From Herpetomonas samuelpessoai (Eukaryota; Euglenozoa; Kinetoplastea; Trypanosomatida; Trypanosomatidae): a stretch of 64,000 nt of DNA. The stretch lies in NCBI GenBank assembly GCA_030849835.1, contig JASAOC010002128.1, positions 1 to 64,000 of the forward strand, written 5' to 3'. Both the position numbers and the translations under genes were made by a program. Within the stretch, counting starts at the first letter, position 1, and every line of letters begins with the position of its first letter. This document shows, one piece after another, positions 27,801 to 36,875 of this stretch. The notes beneath the pieces are model-generated. The model worked only from the letters and a program-made list of their open reading frames with translations. It did not search any database and was not told where the DNA came from.

Positions 27801-30800
27801 CTGCTGCTCACGCGCATGTGGCTCGTGTGAGGGGAGGACGTGGAGCCAGGGAGCCCGGCAGGGGTGACGGGACTGGCGGGGAAGTCGCCGCGGCCTGGGT
27901 GTGTCGTGCTCGTGGGCTGCTGCAGCGGTGACAGCGCCTCCGCACCCCCGCGGCCGCCTCGGTTGCCTACCCCGGCCACGCCGCGCCGCAGCGCCAGCTT
28001 ATGCGTGGGTGTCGGGGTATCCGAAGAAGTAGCAGCGGCGGGGCTGGCGCTGGCGCTCGCAGGTCGTGTAGTGCATGGTGCCGCGCCGCGCGAGCCTGCG
28101 TGTGGCAGCGACGGAGATGCTGGCGGCGGGAGAGGCTGTCCTGGCGTCGGAGAGGCGTGCACCATCGTGGCGGCCGCTCCGGTCCCCGTGGTTGGCGCGG
28201 GAGCATGGCCATTGGCGGGGTACGGAAGCTGGCCGTGAAGCGGTGCCGGTGCCGCTGCAGAGGCGGGGCTGGTGTAGCCGCGACTGGAGTCTCCAAAGCT
28301 GCTGGCACTGGGGCCCATGGTATTGGGGGAGCCGTACACAGGGCTGCCCGTCGGTGGCATGGCCCCTTCGCCAGACGGTGTCCGGCGGCCAGGAAATGGG
28401 GTTGGCCGCCCCATGGCACCCAGTCCGGGCGGCGGTCCTCCGTGATGCAGCGCGTGGTGATGGTGGTGGTGGTGGTGAAAGTTGGGACGTGAGGAGACAA
28501 CAGGATGGCTCAGGGACCCGCGCAGTGGAGGCGGGTTCGCATCCGCAGGCGATGGCGACGGGGCGCCCGTCGAGGGAACGTGCGGAGGCGGCGCGGGGGA
28601 GACGGAGGCGTCGCGGCCCGCGCCGTGCGGCCCCGCGTCTTCACCATTCTCGTCAAGGTTCGCGTCAACAGGAAGGGCGGCGATGGAGCACCGCACAGGC
28701 GCGCTCGCACCCGTCGCCGCGGAGGATGGTGGTTGTTTCGCTCCACCCTCCGCTTCCGCGCCGTCGTCGTCTTCGTCGTCGTCGTTACCGCTGGGATGCG
28801 TCTTTGGGAAGGTCGATGCCTGTCCCTCCGCACTCCCTGTCGCGGAAGTATGGAGCAGCGGGCTGTCAGACATGTGCGCCGCCTTGCCCACCACCGCACC
28901 ATTGATGAGGCTATTGAAGCTACCCGTCATCCCGGCACCTTTCACTGGGACGCTCGAACGCAGGAACCCAGAGGAGCTCCGCTGCGGGCGGCCCGCCAGC
29001 CGAGACTGCGGCGTCACCGTGGTGTCCCCCGCTGCCGGCGAGTCTACGGCGAGGTTCTCGGTACCGTCAGGCGACGAGGACGCCTCTGTGCCAATGGCCG
29101 AGTGGAAGTCGCCGCTCAGCAAATCCGCGTGCTCCGAGTTCGTTGTCGTTATCGCCAGTGCGGTGCCAGGGCTGCCGGTTGTTGCCTCGCTCGTCGGCTT
29201 GCCCGTGCTCGACTCCCGAGGTGGGGTCCCGCTTCTCGCCTCGGATGCTGGCATGGCTGGTGCGAGACGAGGGGTCGAGTAGCTGCCGCTGCGGCTGTGC
29301 GTAGCTACCATTTCGTTGGCCTCCGCGCCGCCGGCGCTGAGCTGCTGATTTCTTGGTTGCTTCTTTAGGGTTTGTTTGGGTGTGGGGCGCTGGCCCTTGC
29401 TAGCCTTTGGCTTTGGCTGCGCGGCCGTGCTTCCCGAAGGGCTATCCGCCGCTGTCGAGGCACCAGAACCCCCTGCTCGAGCAGCAGGATTGTTCTCTGA
29501 GGACGCACCATCGTCACTGCGCGCTTGCTCGCCGCTCTGCCTCTGGTGCCGTCGTTGCGGAGGCGAATCTTTATGTGAAGCACCGTCGCCCTCGCCGCCC
29601 GCCCCTGATGAGGTGCCTCGGACCGATGGGTTGGCGGCCTCACTGGCGCCATCCCCGCACGGATTGCCTTCCATCAAATCATCACCTGATTCCGTCCCGT
29701 CTGCTCCCTCTGAGGGTGCCATGCCGAGATAGTACCCATTGCTGCTGCTCCCCTTGTACGGCTGCCCATAGCGGTCCGGCGGCTGCCTCTGCGGCCCGCG
29801 CTGCTGCTGCGATAAAGGTGGCGAAGAGGAGGACGAGGGGGGCTGCGGTGCGCCATAGCCTTGTCCTTGGGGAAAGGGTGGCTGTTGCTGTTGCTGCTGC
29901 TGTGTAGGCGGGTATGAGTACCCTGGATACATGGCCTGCGAATTGTAACTGCCCGCGGCGGATGGGGGAGGCGGAGTGAAGGGGAGAGAACCGCCGCTAC
30001 CGCTGTGACTTGGCTGCGGTGCCTGACGCGGCCGCCCACCAACGCTACCTGAGGCACTATTCTGCCGATGGGACAGCTCTCCATCTGCACTGCCCGTGCC
30101 GCTGCCATTACTCATTCCTGCGTCCCCTGCCACTCCGCCGGGGGGAGGGGCAGTCGTGCCACCTATCGCAGCAGCAGCAGCAGCGGAGGCGGCGGCAGCA
30201 GCAGCTGCCTGCTGCGAATAATACATCTGATACTGCTGCTGATAGTAGTAGTACTGCTGATAGTAGGCCGCCGCCGCTGCTGCCTGTGCGTTGGGGTCGG
30301 CGTACGCCTGTGTGTGTTGGTGGTGGGCGTGCATGAGGGGCCGAGATGCAACGTGGTAGTCGCTCGGGTAGGGAAGTGGCTGGGCGTGGTGCGAGTGGTG
30401 GTGATGGTGGTGGTGGTGGTGAGAAGGAGCTGGAAAGCCGTTACCAGGCCCTTTGCGAGTGACCGGAGGCACCGGATGATGTTGGGGACGCTGCGGTTGG
30501 CTGCTGGGGCCAGCCTTGGCTGCGGGGGTCATCGCCTCGGCGGTGGGTGGAGAGGCGCTGGGAGCCTCCGCAGAACTGCCCGAACGGGCTTGCGGCGTCG
30601 CTGACACAGGCTGCTGCACTGGTTGCTGTGCTGTCGACCGCTGAATACGATTGTTGGGATACATTCCGCGAGAAGACGGCGGAGCAGGGGCGGCCGCAGA
30701 CGTCGCCGCGTTGACCTGTGGAACCGCCTTCAGTGCTCCTGTCCCATTTGTTCTTGCCTTGTTCCCCGCCTCGCTGACAGCATCGCTGCCCCCTAAAGAT

Positions 30801-30967
30801 GAGAACGCACCTCCGTTATCAAGGGTGCATGCATCGGCTTCACGGACAGGCCGCTGTGACAAGGACGGCTTCCCTGCAGGTGCCGATGACAAGGCCGCGG
30901 GGCTAGGTGTTGGCCCACTCGCCGACGGCGCCGCACGCGTTGCGCCTTGCGTGGAGTCGGGATCCAT
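24854..30967 (-). CDS. Very large low-complexity protein with a DUF789-like core
   Basis: A 2037-residue protein starting at ATG 30967. The first ~1170 residues are low complexity, with poly-His runs, Gln/Tyr/Ala-rich prion-like sequence (about 225-270), and Pro/Gln/Ser/Gly blocks. A folded region begins near 1180. Residues about 1347-1566 resemble DUF789, a family best known from plants: SIWQSFDVPFGCSVPLV, then DTVVYVPILSGFRVH, then SWIAIMWQPVFCGG followed by a long gap and an FLAYYLL segment. Conserved-looking patches continue to the C-terminus (PYVRLPIVGLVPNRC; GDVIVGLLDFYQWAQYD), separated by Gly/Ala inserts. No transmembrane segment is evident. The function of DUF789 is not established. 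The composition would suit an RNA-granule or scaffold protein, which is inference only. Confidence 0.7.
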   Translation of the reverse strand: MDPDSTQGATRAAPSASGPTPSPAALSSAPAGKPSLSQRPVREADACTLDNGGAFSSLGGSDAVSEAGNKARTNGTGALKAVPQVNAATSAAAPAPPSSRGMYPNNRIQRSTAQQPVQQPVSATPQARSGSSAEAPSASPPTAEAMTPAAKAGPSSQPQRPQHHPVPPVTRKGPGNGFPAPSHHHHHHHHHSHHAQPLPYPSDYHVASRPLMHAHHQHTQAYADPNAQAAAAAAYYQQYYYYQQQYQMYYSQQAAAAAAASAAAAAAIGGTTAPPPGGVAGDAGMSNGSGTGSADGELSHRQNSASGSVGGRPRQAPQPSHSGSGGSLPFTPPPPSAAGSYNSQAMYPGYSYPPTQQQQQQQPPFPQGQGYGAPQPPSSSSSPPLSQQQRGPQRQPPDRYGQPYKGSSSNGYYLGMAPSEGADGTESGDDLMEGNPCGDGASEAANPSVRGTSSGAGGEGDGASHKDSPPQRRHQRQSGEQARSDDGASSENNPAARAGGSGASTAADSPSGSTAAQPKPKASKGQRPTPKQTLKKQPRNQQLSAGGAEANEMVATHSRSGSYSTPRLAPAMPASEARSGTPPRESSTGKPTSEATTGSPGTALAITTTNSEHADLLSGDFHSAIGTEASSSPDGTENLAVDSPAAGDTTVTPQSRLAGRPQRSSSGFLRSSVPVKGAGMTGSFNSLINGAVVGKAAHMSDSPLLHTSATGSAEGQASTFPKTHPSGNDDDEDDDGAEAEGGAKQPPSSAATGASAPVRCSIAALPVDANLDENGEDAGPHGAGRDASVSPAPPPHVPSTGAPSPSPADANPPPLRGSLSHPVVSSRPNFHHHHHHHHALHHGGPPPGLGAMGRPTPFPGRRTPSGEGAMPPTGSPVYGSPNTMGPSASSFGDSSRGYTSPASAAAPAPLHGQLPYPANGHAPAPTTGTGAAATMVHASPTPGQPLPPPASPSLPHAGSRGAAPCTTRPASASASPAAATSSDTPTPTHKLALRRGVAGVGNRGGRGGAEALSPLQQPTSTTHPGRGDFPASPVTPAGLPGSTSSPHTSHMRVSSSVSGTRGNWTPPAGGSTVNTPQSLQAAGPAYQPAQQPPPQHPASQPPFAQQPQPQQQPQPQSFAARPHNRNSSVGKPSGNGNGGGPTGNQGGNANNNNNNNNSSGGGGGPQAAMSPFLYEHHTGAEVWVEEAELDFPFDPSTYGNYACLVNALSPEVPVAYEMQIPCDESACPPAAPQPTERCATPQKAANQMSSPKTFKSKRAVEASDETVATPEDEVEPKLSSEATEVFHHAEEAPARDGNGGPEGRPRSPSRSSCGGSSSEKDGQSSSNGNPSGFASVRPYQDFAGPYFTEPVLTLESIWQSFDVPFGCSVPLVQPAFLSKMRPPEDTVVYVPILSGFRVHFHECSAAHGKLQALRMLRGQFGDADMDQLSDGLLTWSASERPDNRNGVAEQVRELAQADEAYSTLLTATTADVDHQSWIAIMWQPVFCGGHSAKHSCGAFLAYYLLRAPHHLFLPYADRSHGAAMNSSWNSPVFRADRVVIAFDLWTFTRRYELGRRVEGAWRVRPCVQGGGGGGPGAGSVSGRVPAAVGDGLGNENEEGGGSTGMGASPGANPPSAVGTRTHSAGRAATSSHLTDVGALDAQSALAAPHMPPPYVRLPIVGLVPNRCRSDVWMVASDIPLNGTHAGANGNAVGGGASGGNATGGGGGKTGVWPLRAPLFLLASALQLMAWNAVEESDRLQVLKRRKELEEEQATAAAATAAAAAATTVPKVRLTLEDTESADEEVEAPPKRESALALLSRAVASTLATNKAFQTGAVPPADAKGATKGGPSMAPPLLPEALGEAAGKGDDTASSASSSSSVAGSVAAGGEDASEMPKKNITDAPHEKGGQAPAWRTPLAKRAYFKDGVELLSQAAQRYRMLREVAMLDCSEDVAAVSLAAAAARLSPGVSPSAPGQKGRGAVTTAGHAEEEGAPSSSLSQEAAPATGPQVVRRLMVGGTNRELCETTGDVIVGLLDFYQWAQYDTALVDFAERYCTV

Positions 30968-33900
30968 GGGAACTACGGATTATACGAGCGGAGAAATCAC
31001 ACAGAGAAGAGAGGGATAACTTAAAAATAATAATAATAATTAAATTTTAAAAAAGAAACAGAACCCCTGATGAGCCTCCCTAAAGCTGGTCTAACCAACC
31101 AGGAGGAGACGCAACAGCGCGGAGTCGCTCGAGAAGGAGTAGAATAAAAATGGGAAACGAAGACCGAGGAAGAGCACAAAAGCAAAAAGGAAAAATAAGA
31201 CAGAAATAAAATGAAAGAGAGAGATAAAATATGAGGAATAATACAAAATACAGAGTTCAAATCTTTTTGAAAGGAAGAAGAGTGACGAAGCGCGGAACAA
31301 GTCAAAGAAGAAGAAAAAAAAAGGCTGAAAGTATACAAGAGCCGTAAAACAAAGTGGTTAGAGAGAGGTGTGGGAACGTTTCTTGCTGTGTGGGAACGGT
31401 AGTACCACGTGTGTCAGAGAAAGCAAAGGGGGAAGCGGTATCTGCGTTTGAGGAGAAAAACTCAAACGAGAGTGCTGCTAGGCGCCACAAACAGATTTAA
31501 AAACGCCTTCTCTGTCTTCTGTGTTTTTTCAACTTTTTTTAGTTATTTTTTTTTTTTTTTGGTACTGCGCGCGTGAGATGTAATAGCTAAGAATACACGC
31601 GATACCGAGGACACCACCAGAAAACGACCGAAAACAATACTAATACGAATCGACGTGAAAGAAGAGAAGAGAAGAGCCCGAGAATGGAAAATAAACGAAA
31701 GCCTTGACAAAATGAACAGAAGGAAAAGATCCACGATGCGGCTCACCCTAATAAAATTGAAAGGTCCTGTTGATACCAGCGCGTTTGTTTGTTTTTTTGA
31801 ACAAATATACTTCTTGACGTCACAAATGATACAGTTGAATGCTCGTTACTCCAGCGAGGATAGGCAGTAGCTGGGGGAAAGCAGTGGAAAGGTAAGGCAC
31901 TGACGATAGCGCAGGGAAAAGAAAAGGAGATTTCAGTCAGCGGAGCACTGAGAGACAAGGTGAAATAATCAGGACGCCAAAAGCACCAGCCCTTTGACCC
32001 TGTAGACGATACGCACCGAATTCCGTGAATAAAAAAAAAAAAGAGGAGTCAGTCAAAGCTGAAGGAATGGGTCCCTATTTATATTTTGGTTGTTGGTTTC
32101 CCCCTTTGTGTAGGTGTAGGGGGGGCGAGTGAATGGGATGGGGATAACTCCTCTGCCGGTCAGGGCGTGAAACGGTTGTGGTTGTTGTTGTTATTGTTGT
32201 TTTTTGCGCTTGTGTGTGGATGTGCAGCGGTTGCCCTTAGTGGAATCCACGAACGACGAGAAGCAGAAGAAATTCGAGAAAGAAGGGGGGAAGAAAAAGA
32301 GGGCAAAAATAAAAGGGAAGGAGAAACCCAGAAAGAAAAAAAAAGAGAAAATAAACACGAACAGCGTGTTTACAGCACTAATTTTTTTTTTCCTAATGTG
32401 TGGGCAACAATATTGTCATACAGATTCAAGCAAAGCAAAAAAAAAAATGGGAGAGAAAAGGTATCGGAGAAGAGAATAGAGGGACAGTTTGGCACGAAGA
32501 AAGCGTTCATTGCTGTCAAGCAATGAGCGACGGCGACTAAATCTTTTCTTTGGTCCGACGAGGCCCTCGTCTGGCTGAACGAATGGTCGTGCGGCACCCC
32601 CCTTGTGCACCAGGAGGAGTGCAAGAGGAGAGCGGAAACACGTCCTGCTCCATGGCTGCACGAGATCATGGGGAACAGTGAGAGAGGGGGAGGGGTCTAT
32701 GACACAATGACCGTGACGTGGGTCCCATGTTCCGTCGCCAACAAGGCTGGTGCATTATCCGTGGAGTGCGCAGTAGGAGGGGAGGGCGGGGGGCGGGGAT
32801 ACTACCGCGCAGCAACTTTCTCATTCCCTTGTGTCTTGTATGTGTTGTTCTTTGTTGACGCTTCGTGAGTGTGTGTTGCGTGTGTGGAGGGCAATTTCAC
32901 GCGCATGTGCTTGGGTGGGAAGGGTGAATGGGCAAGCTCCGAGCCCTGAATCATGCGGAAGTTGGCTCACCGCTTCCCGAAATTCGTTAGCGTACCGCCA
33001 CCGAGAATGGGGTGAGGGGTGAGTCGCATAATAGCGAATAGGGCCCCCGAGTGCATGCACAGGGCTCTTGGCTGAGAAAGGTTTTAGAGGGAAGGAGGGA
33101 GACAAAAAAAAAAGAAAGAAAAGAAGAAGCTGCTGTACAGCGCAGTAACCTTTTCTTGTCCTGTTCTTTTCTCCTCTAAAGAAGACATGTATAGACGAGT
33201 CCTCACTCTCCAGAGTTTTGCGCTGTCGTGGCGGCTGGTTGCTGCTGCCGCGATACCGGTATAGATGCCACAATTTATTTTTTTGCTGCTGCTGGAGTAC
33301 CAGCTGTCACTCCTGACCTCTGTGCACTGCTGCCGGGGGAAGTATTTGGTAGAGAGAAAACGATGAAGATGAAAGGACCGGCAGCAGGGTTGACGTGGGA
33401 CTCCGTGCCTGGTAATTTGTATCCTTCTGTTTCGCGTTTTTTTTTTCCACTGCGCTCTCAGCGCTGGTAAGACAACGCTAACAGACAGTGATTCCTTTCC
33501 AAAGAAACAGAAAGAGGAGGGAAAGAAATCTCGTCAAGAATCTGCTTTTCGGAAAGATCACAGAAACACAAATGATAAGGTGGGCTCAAGGTAGGATCAC
33601 AAGAAAAGGGAAAAAATCAAAGTGCGTGAAAAGGGACAACAGAGATGAAGGGAAAAACGGGGAAGGAGGTGGTATTGGCGGAAGAACGCGGTGACAGCGT
33701 CTGCTCCACCACATACCTGACAACAGAACCAACGCTACATGTGCGCGTGCAGAAGGCGGAGGGAAAACCGAGGAGAAGGGGAGGGGGAGGGGACTTCTTG
33801 TCTTTGGTCGCTGCGTGTGTGCTTATTATGATTTATTTGTTTAAGAGGAAAAAGAACGGATTACTCGTCTGCTCTCATGAAGTGTCTCACATCCTTGTGA

Positions 33901-34495
33901 CCGAAAAGAGAGAAACGAAAAGAAAAAAAACAGATGGAGTCCATTTCTCCGCTGGAAACAGAAGGAAAGCGAGAAGCGGATGCATCACATTTACTCATTT
34001 ATTTCTTTTCATAACGGACAGATGCAAGACCCAAGAAAGAAAGAGAGAGAGCGCGGAACGAACAATGGGGGGAGAAGACAAGAGGTAGACCGGTGCGTGC
34101 TTGTGGGACATCAGAATGCGCACTAAACAAATGGGGAAAAAAAAAAGATGACACAAGATTTGGACAAAAGAGGGAAATGTCATGCCTCTCCAGACGCAAC
34201 AGCAACAAAAGAAGGAAGAAGAAAAAAGAAGAAGCGGGACAGACGCCTTTACGTTTTCGGGAAGAAGGAAAAAAGAAGGGAAACAATGGATAACGACACA
34301 CCAACCAAACCCAGCGCAGTGCATTAAGAGAGAGGAAGGAAGAAGGGAGGGCGGGTGGCGACACAAACCTATGCACGGCAGATATACCAGCACAATGGTG
34401 AAGTCGAGTGAGAGTCCCCCGTGAAGAGAATTTGGGTTCGCACGTTGAGAGACCCTTTCTCAACACACACATCAAGTGCTCCTGTGTGGAAGGAC
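30968..34495. other. 3.5-kb non-coding stretch
   Basis: The longest gene-free interval in the window, between the EB1 gene and the DUF789-like gene. It is AT-richer than the genes and full of purine-rich plus-strand sequence, that is, pyrimidine-rich transcript. T runs occur near 31545-31560, and A runs near 31310-31322 and 32030-32043. It should contain a long 3' untranslated region for the EB1 mRNA and/or a long leader for the DUF789-like mRNA. The ORFs inside it are composition artefacts rich in Phe, Leu and Ser. No tRNA, snoRNA or retroposon could be recognised by eye. Confidence 0.6.
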
Positions 34496-35830
34496 CTAGT
34501 TCGTTGCGTAAAGAATGTCACGAATCGAACGAGTCAGCCGTAGCATCGCCGCATCCCCCGCGGCACCACCGCTGCCGCTGCTGCTGGTGGGCCCTACCAA
34601 CGTCTCAATCATGCGCAGCTTGTCATAGTAAAACTGGCGCTCCGCCTCTGTCTGCCGCAGCCTCTCCTGCACCTCCTCCAGGCGCTTTGGCTGCGGTGGC
34701 ACCCGAGCCGACGCCCCGGCGCGGCTGCTGTCTAGACCGCTGGGGGGCTGGTGCACGCTCACGGTGGCCGGAGCTGCTCGAGGCACCGTATCCGGCGCGG
34801 ACACGCTCCGCCCCTTGGTCTGCCGCGGCGTTGTCGGCTCCTTCGCGGCGCGCGCGCCACTGGTGACAGGGGTGCGTGGCAGCGGTGAGACGGGCCGGCC
34901 GCCTTGGTTGACCACCCCGGGGCGGTGGCTCAGCGCGGGAGACTTCGGGCTACGGGTGGGGACGGGCTTGGTGACGGTGTTGGGCCGCGCCCTCGTCGGT
35001 GTCCCGCGGCGCAGCTGGGCGTTGACGGGCGTGGTCGCCCCTTTACGCGACACGGGCACGGAAGCCCCTCGCGCGCCAGCCCCTGCAGCCGCGGATGCGC
35101 TGCGGCCGTTGGCTACGCGTGCCGGGGTGGCGCGGCCCCCGCCTGTGTTCAAGGGCTGCGAGCGGTCCAGCAGCTCCCGAGAGGTGTAGCGGCGCTCCGA
35201 GGCGGTCAGGCTACCAGAGCGACTGCGCGCCTCGCTCAAGAGAGCTGCTGCCGCTGCGGCAGAGGCGTCGCCTTGGCCATTGACGACGGTCACTCGCTCC
35301 TCGAGGGGCCGCTGCACGCTGAGCCGCCGCAGCTGCCGCGTGTCCTCTGGAATGGGGCCAGACAGGCAGCTGCTGTTAAGGCTACCGCGGTCGGGCTCCA
35401 GGTTGACGCGGCCCTGGCCTGCTTCAATGTCAGCCTCCTCCAAAGCCGTGTGCAGGCCGCGGAACCACTGCAGCATTTGCAAGTTCGCCTGAAAGTTTCC
35501 GCGCACCATTTTATCTGCGTTATCCTGCAGCACCGCCGGCTTGAGGATGCCGTTGCGCTGAAGTGCGTCTGACATGATTTTGAGGTTCGACACCGCCTCG
35601 AACTCGTGATTGGCGGGGACCTTGACGCGTGTGAGCAGTGCCGGGCAGCGGACCGGGAGCATGTCAGGCAGGATGAGACAATAGGCTACGCAGTTGCCAC
35701 ACTGCTCCACCTTGTGCAGTGGTGGGACGGTGGCACCGTTGGGGGCTGCCTCGGGCAGCTGGGCGTTCAGCCAGCGAATGAGCTCTGCCCGGGGCTCGGT
35801 GCTGGGCACGATTTCTAAGTTCTGCAGCAT
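34496..35830 (-). CDS. EB1: EB1-type microtubule plus-end-binding protein
   Basis: A 444-residue protein starting at ATG 35830. Residues about 10-130 form a calponin-homology domain of the EB1 type. The strongest match is KMVRGNFQANLQMLQWFRG, equivalent to the KLVKGKFQDNFEFIQWF segment of animal EB1. Residues about 140-380 are a basic Ser/Pro/Arg/Thr linker. Residues 384-444 are a coiled coil plus EB-homology domain: ERQFYYDKLRMIE, then SIRDILYATN, matching ERDFYFGKLRNIE and ILYAT in human EB1. It is longer than animal EB1 (about 270 residues) because of the linker. The protein ends directly after ILYATN, so the acidic tail and terminal EEY/F that recruit CAP-Gly proteins in animals are missing. 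The expected role is plus-end tracking on cytoplasmic, spindle or flagellar microtubules. Confidence 0.92.
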   Translation of the reverse strand: MLQNLEIVPSTEPRAELIRWLNAQLPEAAPNGATVPPLHKVEQCGNCVAYCLILPDMLPVRCPALLTRVKVPANHEFEAVSNLKIMSDALQRNGILKPAVLQDNADKMVRGNFQANLQMLQWFRGLHTALEEADIEAGQGRVNLEPDRGSLNSSCLSGPIPEDTRQLRRLSVQRPLEERVTVVNGQGDASAAAAAALLSEARSRSGSLTASERRYTSRELLDRSQPLNTGGGRATPARVANGRSASAAAGAGARGASVPVSRKGATTPVNAQLRRGTPTRARPNTVTKPVPTRSPKSPALSHRPGVVNQGGRPVSPLPRTPVTSGARAAKEPTTPRQTKGRSVSAPDTVPRAAPATVSVHQPPSGLDSSRAGASARVPPQPKRLEEVQERLRQTEAERQFYYDKLRMIETLVGPTSSSGSGGAAGDAAMLRLTRSIRDILYATN

Positions 35831-36875
35831 GCTACCGTTGTGATTACTTTTTCAACTCGTTTTTTCTATGGGCGGAGTGAAGATAAGAGAGAGAGAGAGA
35901 GAGAGCTGTAATAATAATAATAATAATAAACTGTGATATCGATGAAGTGTAGCTGCAAATGAGGAGTTAACCGAAATAGCGGCAGCGAAGCGGGTGACGC
36001 AAGTGAGCTCAAGGGCCAAGGGCAACTAGAGAGAGAGAGAGAGAGAGAGGAACAGATATCTTTGGAATAAGAATGCAAAAAGAAACGCAAAGTGGAAGAG
36101 CTAATAGGATTTGGGAGTGAAGAGGGAACAAGGGAGTGGCGTATGGAAGGAGGAAATAGCGTAGAAATGTGTGCGTATGTGTGTGTGCGTTGACAAGGGG
36201 TAACGAGAAGACTAACGAAAGAAAAGTAGTACGTGTGGTATGATGAACAAGTGGGGGGTAGGGGGGGAACGGGTACAGGTAGCCTAGTGTTCCGAAAGGA
36301 GGATCTCTGCCCATGGTGAAACGTTCGATAGGTAAAATACAAGGAGTGCCCAAGAGACAGCAATTCACAAGAGAGCATGGGGTAGGCATGGGCAAGCAGT
36401 CATACCCGCCGTCCCACAACGGTGGTATTCAGACACCGTGAAATACTGAATTCGAGGGACGTGGAGAAGTCCGTGTAAAACAGAATGCGTGCTTAAGCGT
36501 GAGTCCTTTCCTTCCACACACGCATTCCCCTTTCACAACCCATCTTGTATACGAGAGCATATTTGATCCATCGTTTTCTTTGTCTCTTTAATCGCTTTAA
36601 TGGGAAACCAAGGAGCGTGCGGGAAACGGGAGCGCGGAACTCCCGAGGTGAAGGTCAGTGGGACTTAGACTTTTCCTTTTGTTTTTTTAAACCTCCGGTT
36701 GCCTCTTCCATCGTTTCATTCTAAATGTACAGTGGTGCTCCACGTCATGTGGAGGCTACCTTTCTGTGCGACACAGGGCGGTCAGCGGGCCTTTGCCGGA
36801 GCGGCTGGCATCCACGCCACGCCCGTGGGGCATGTGTGCCTGTGTGATGGCGTACATGAGTCTATGTATGTGGTG
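35831..36875. other. Intergenic region with (GA)n and (TAA)n repeats
   Basis: About 1 kb between the zinc-finger gene and the EB1 gene. On the plus strand it contains (GA)n at 35886-35905 and 36028-36049 and (TAA)7 at 35909-35929. In the transcript the GA runs are CT tracts, one of which probably directs trans-splicing of EB1. No coding sequence is recognised. Confidence 0.65.
35866..35905 (-). promoter_or_regulatory. Predicted trans-splice acceptor for the EB1 gene
   Basis: On the minus strand a (CT)n tract (35905-35886) is followed by more pyrimidine-rich sequence and by CATAG, with the AG at 35867-35866, 35 bases before the EB1 ATG. Tract, spacing and acceptor fit kinetoplastid spliced-leader addition. 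Predicted by eye. Confidence 0.55.

Noticed and set aside
31021-31338. 105-codon minus-strand ORF rich in Phe, Ser and Leu in the 3.5-kb spacer
   Set aside because: Its composition simply reflects translation of a pyrimidine-rich tract, and it ends in a Tyr/Phe run from a (TAA)-like repeat. No family resemblance.
32821-33273. 150-codon minus-strand ORF
   Set aside because: No domain, a central Phe/Leu run from a T-rich tract, and no good splice acceptor or conserved-looking segment.
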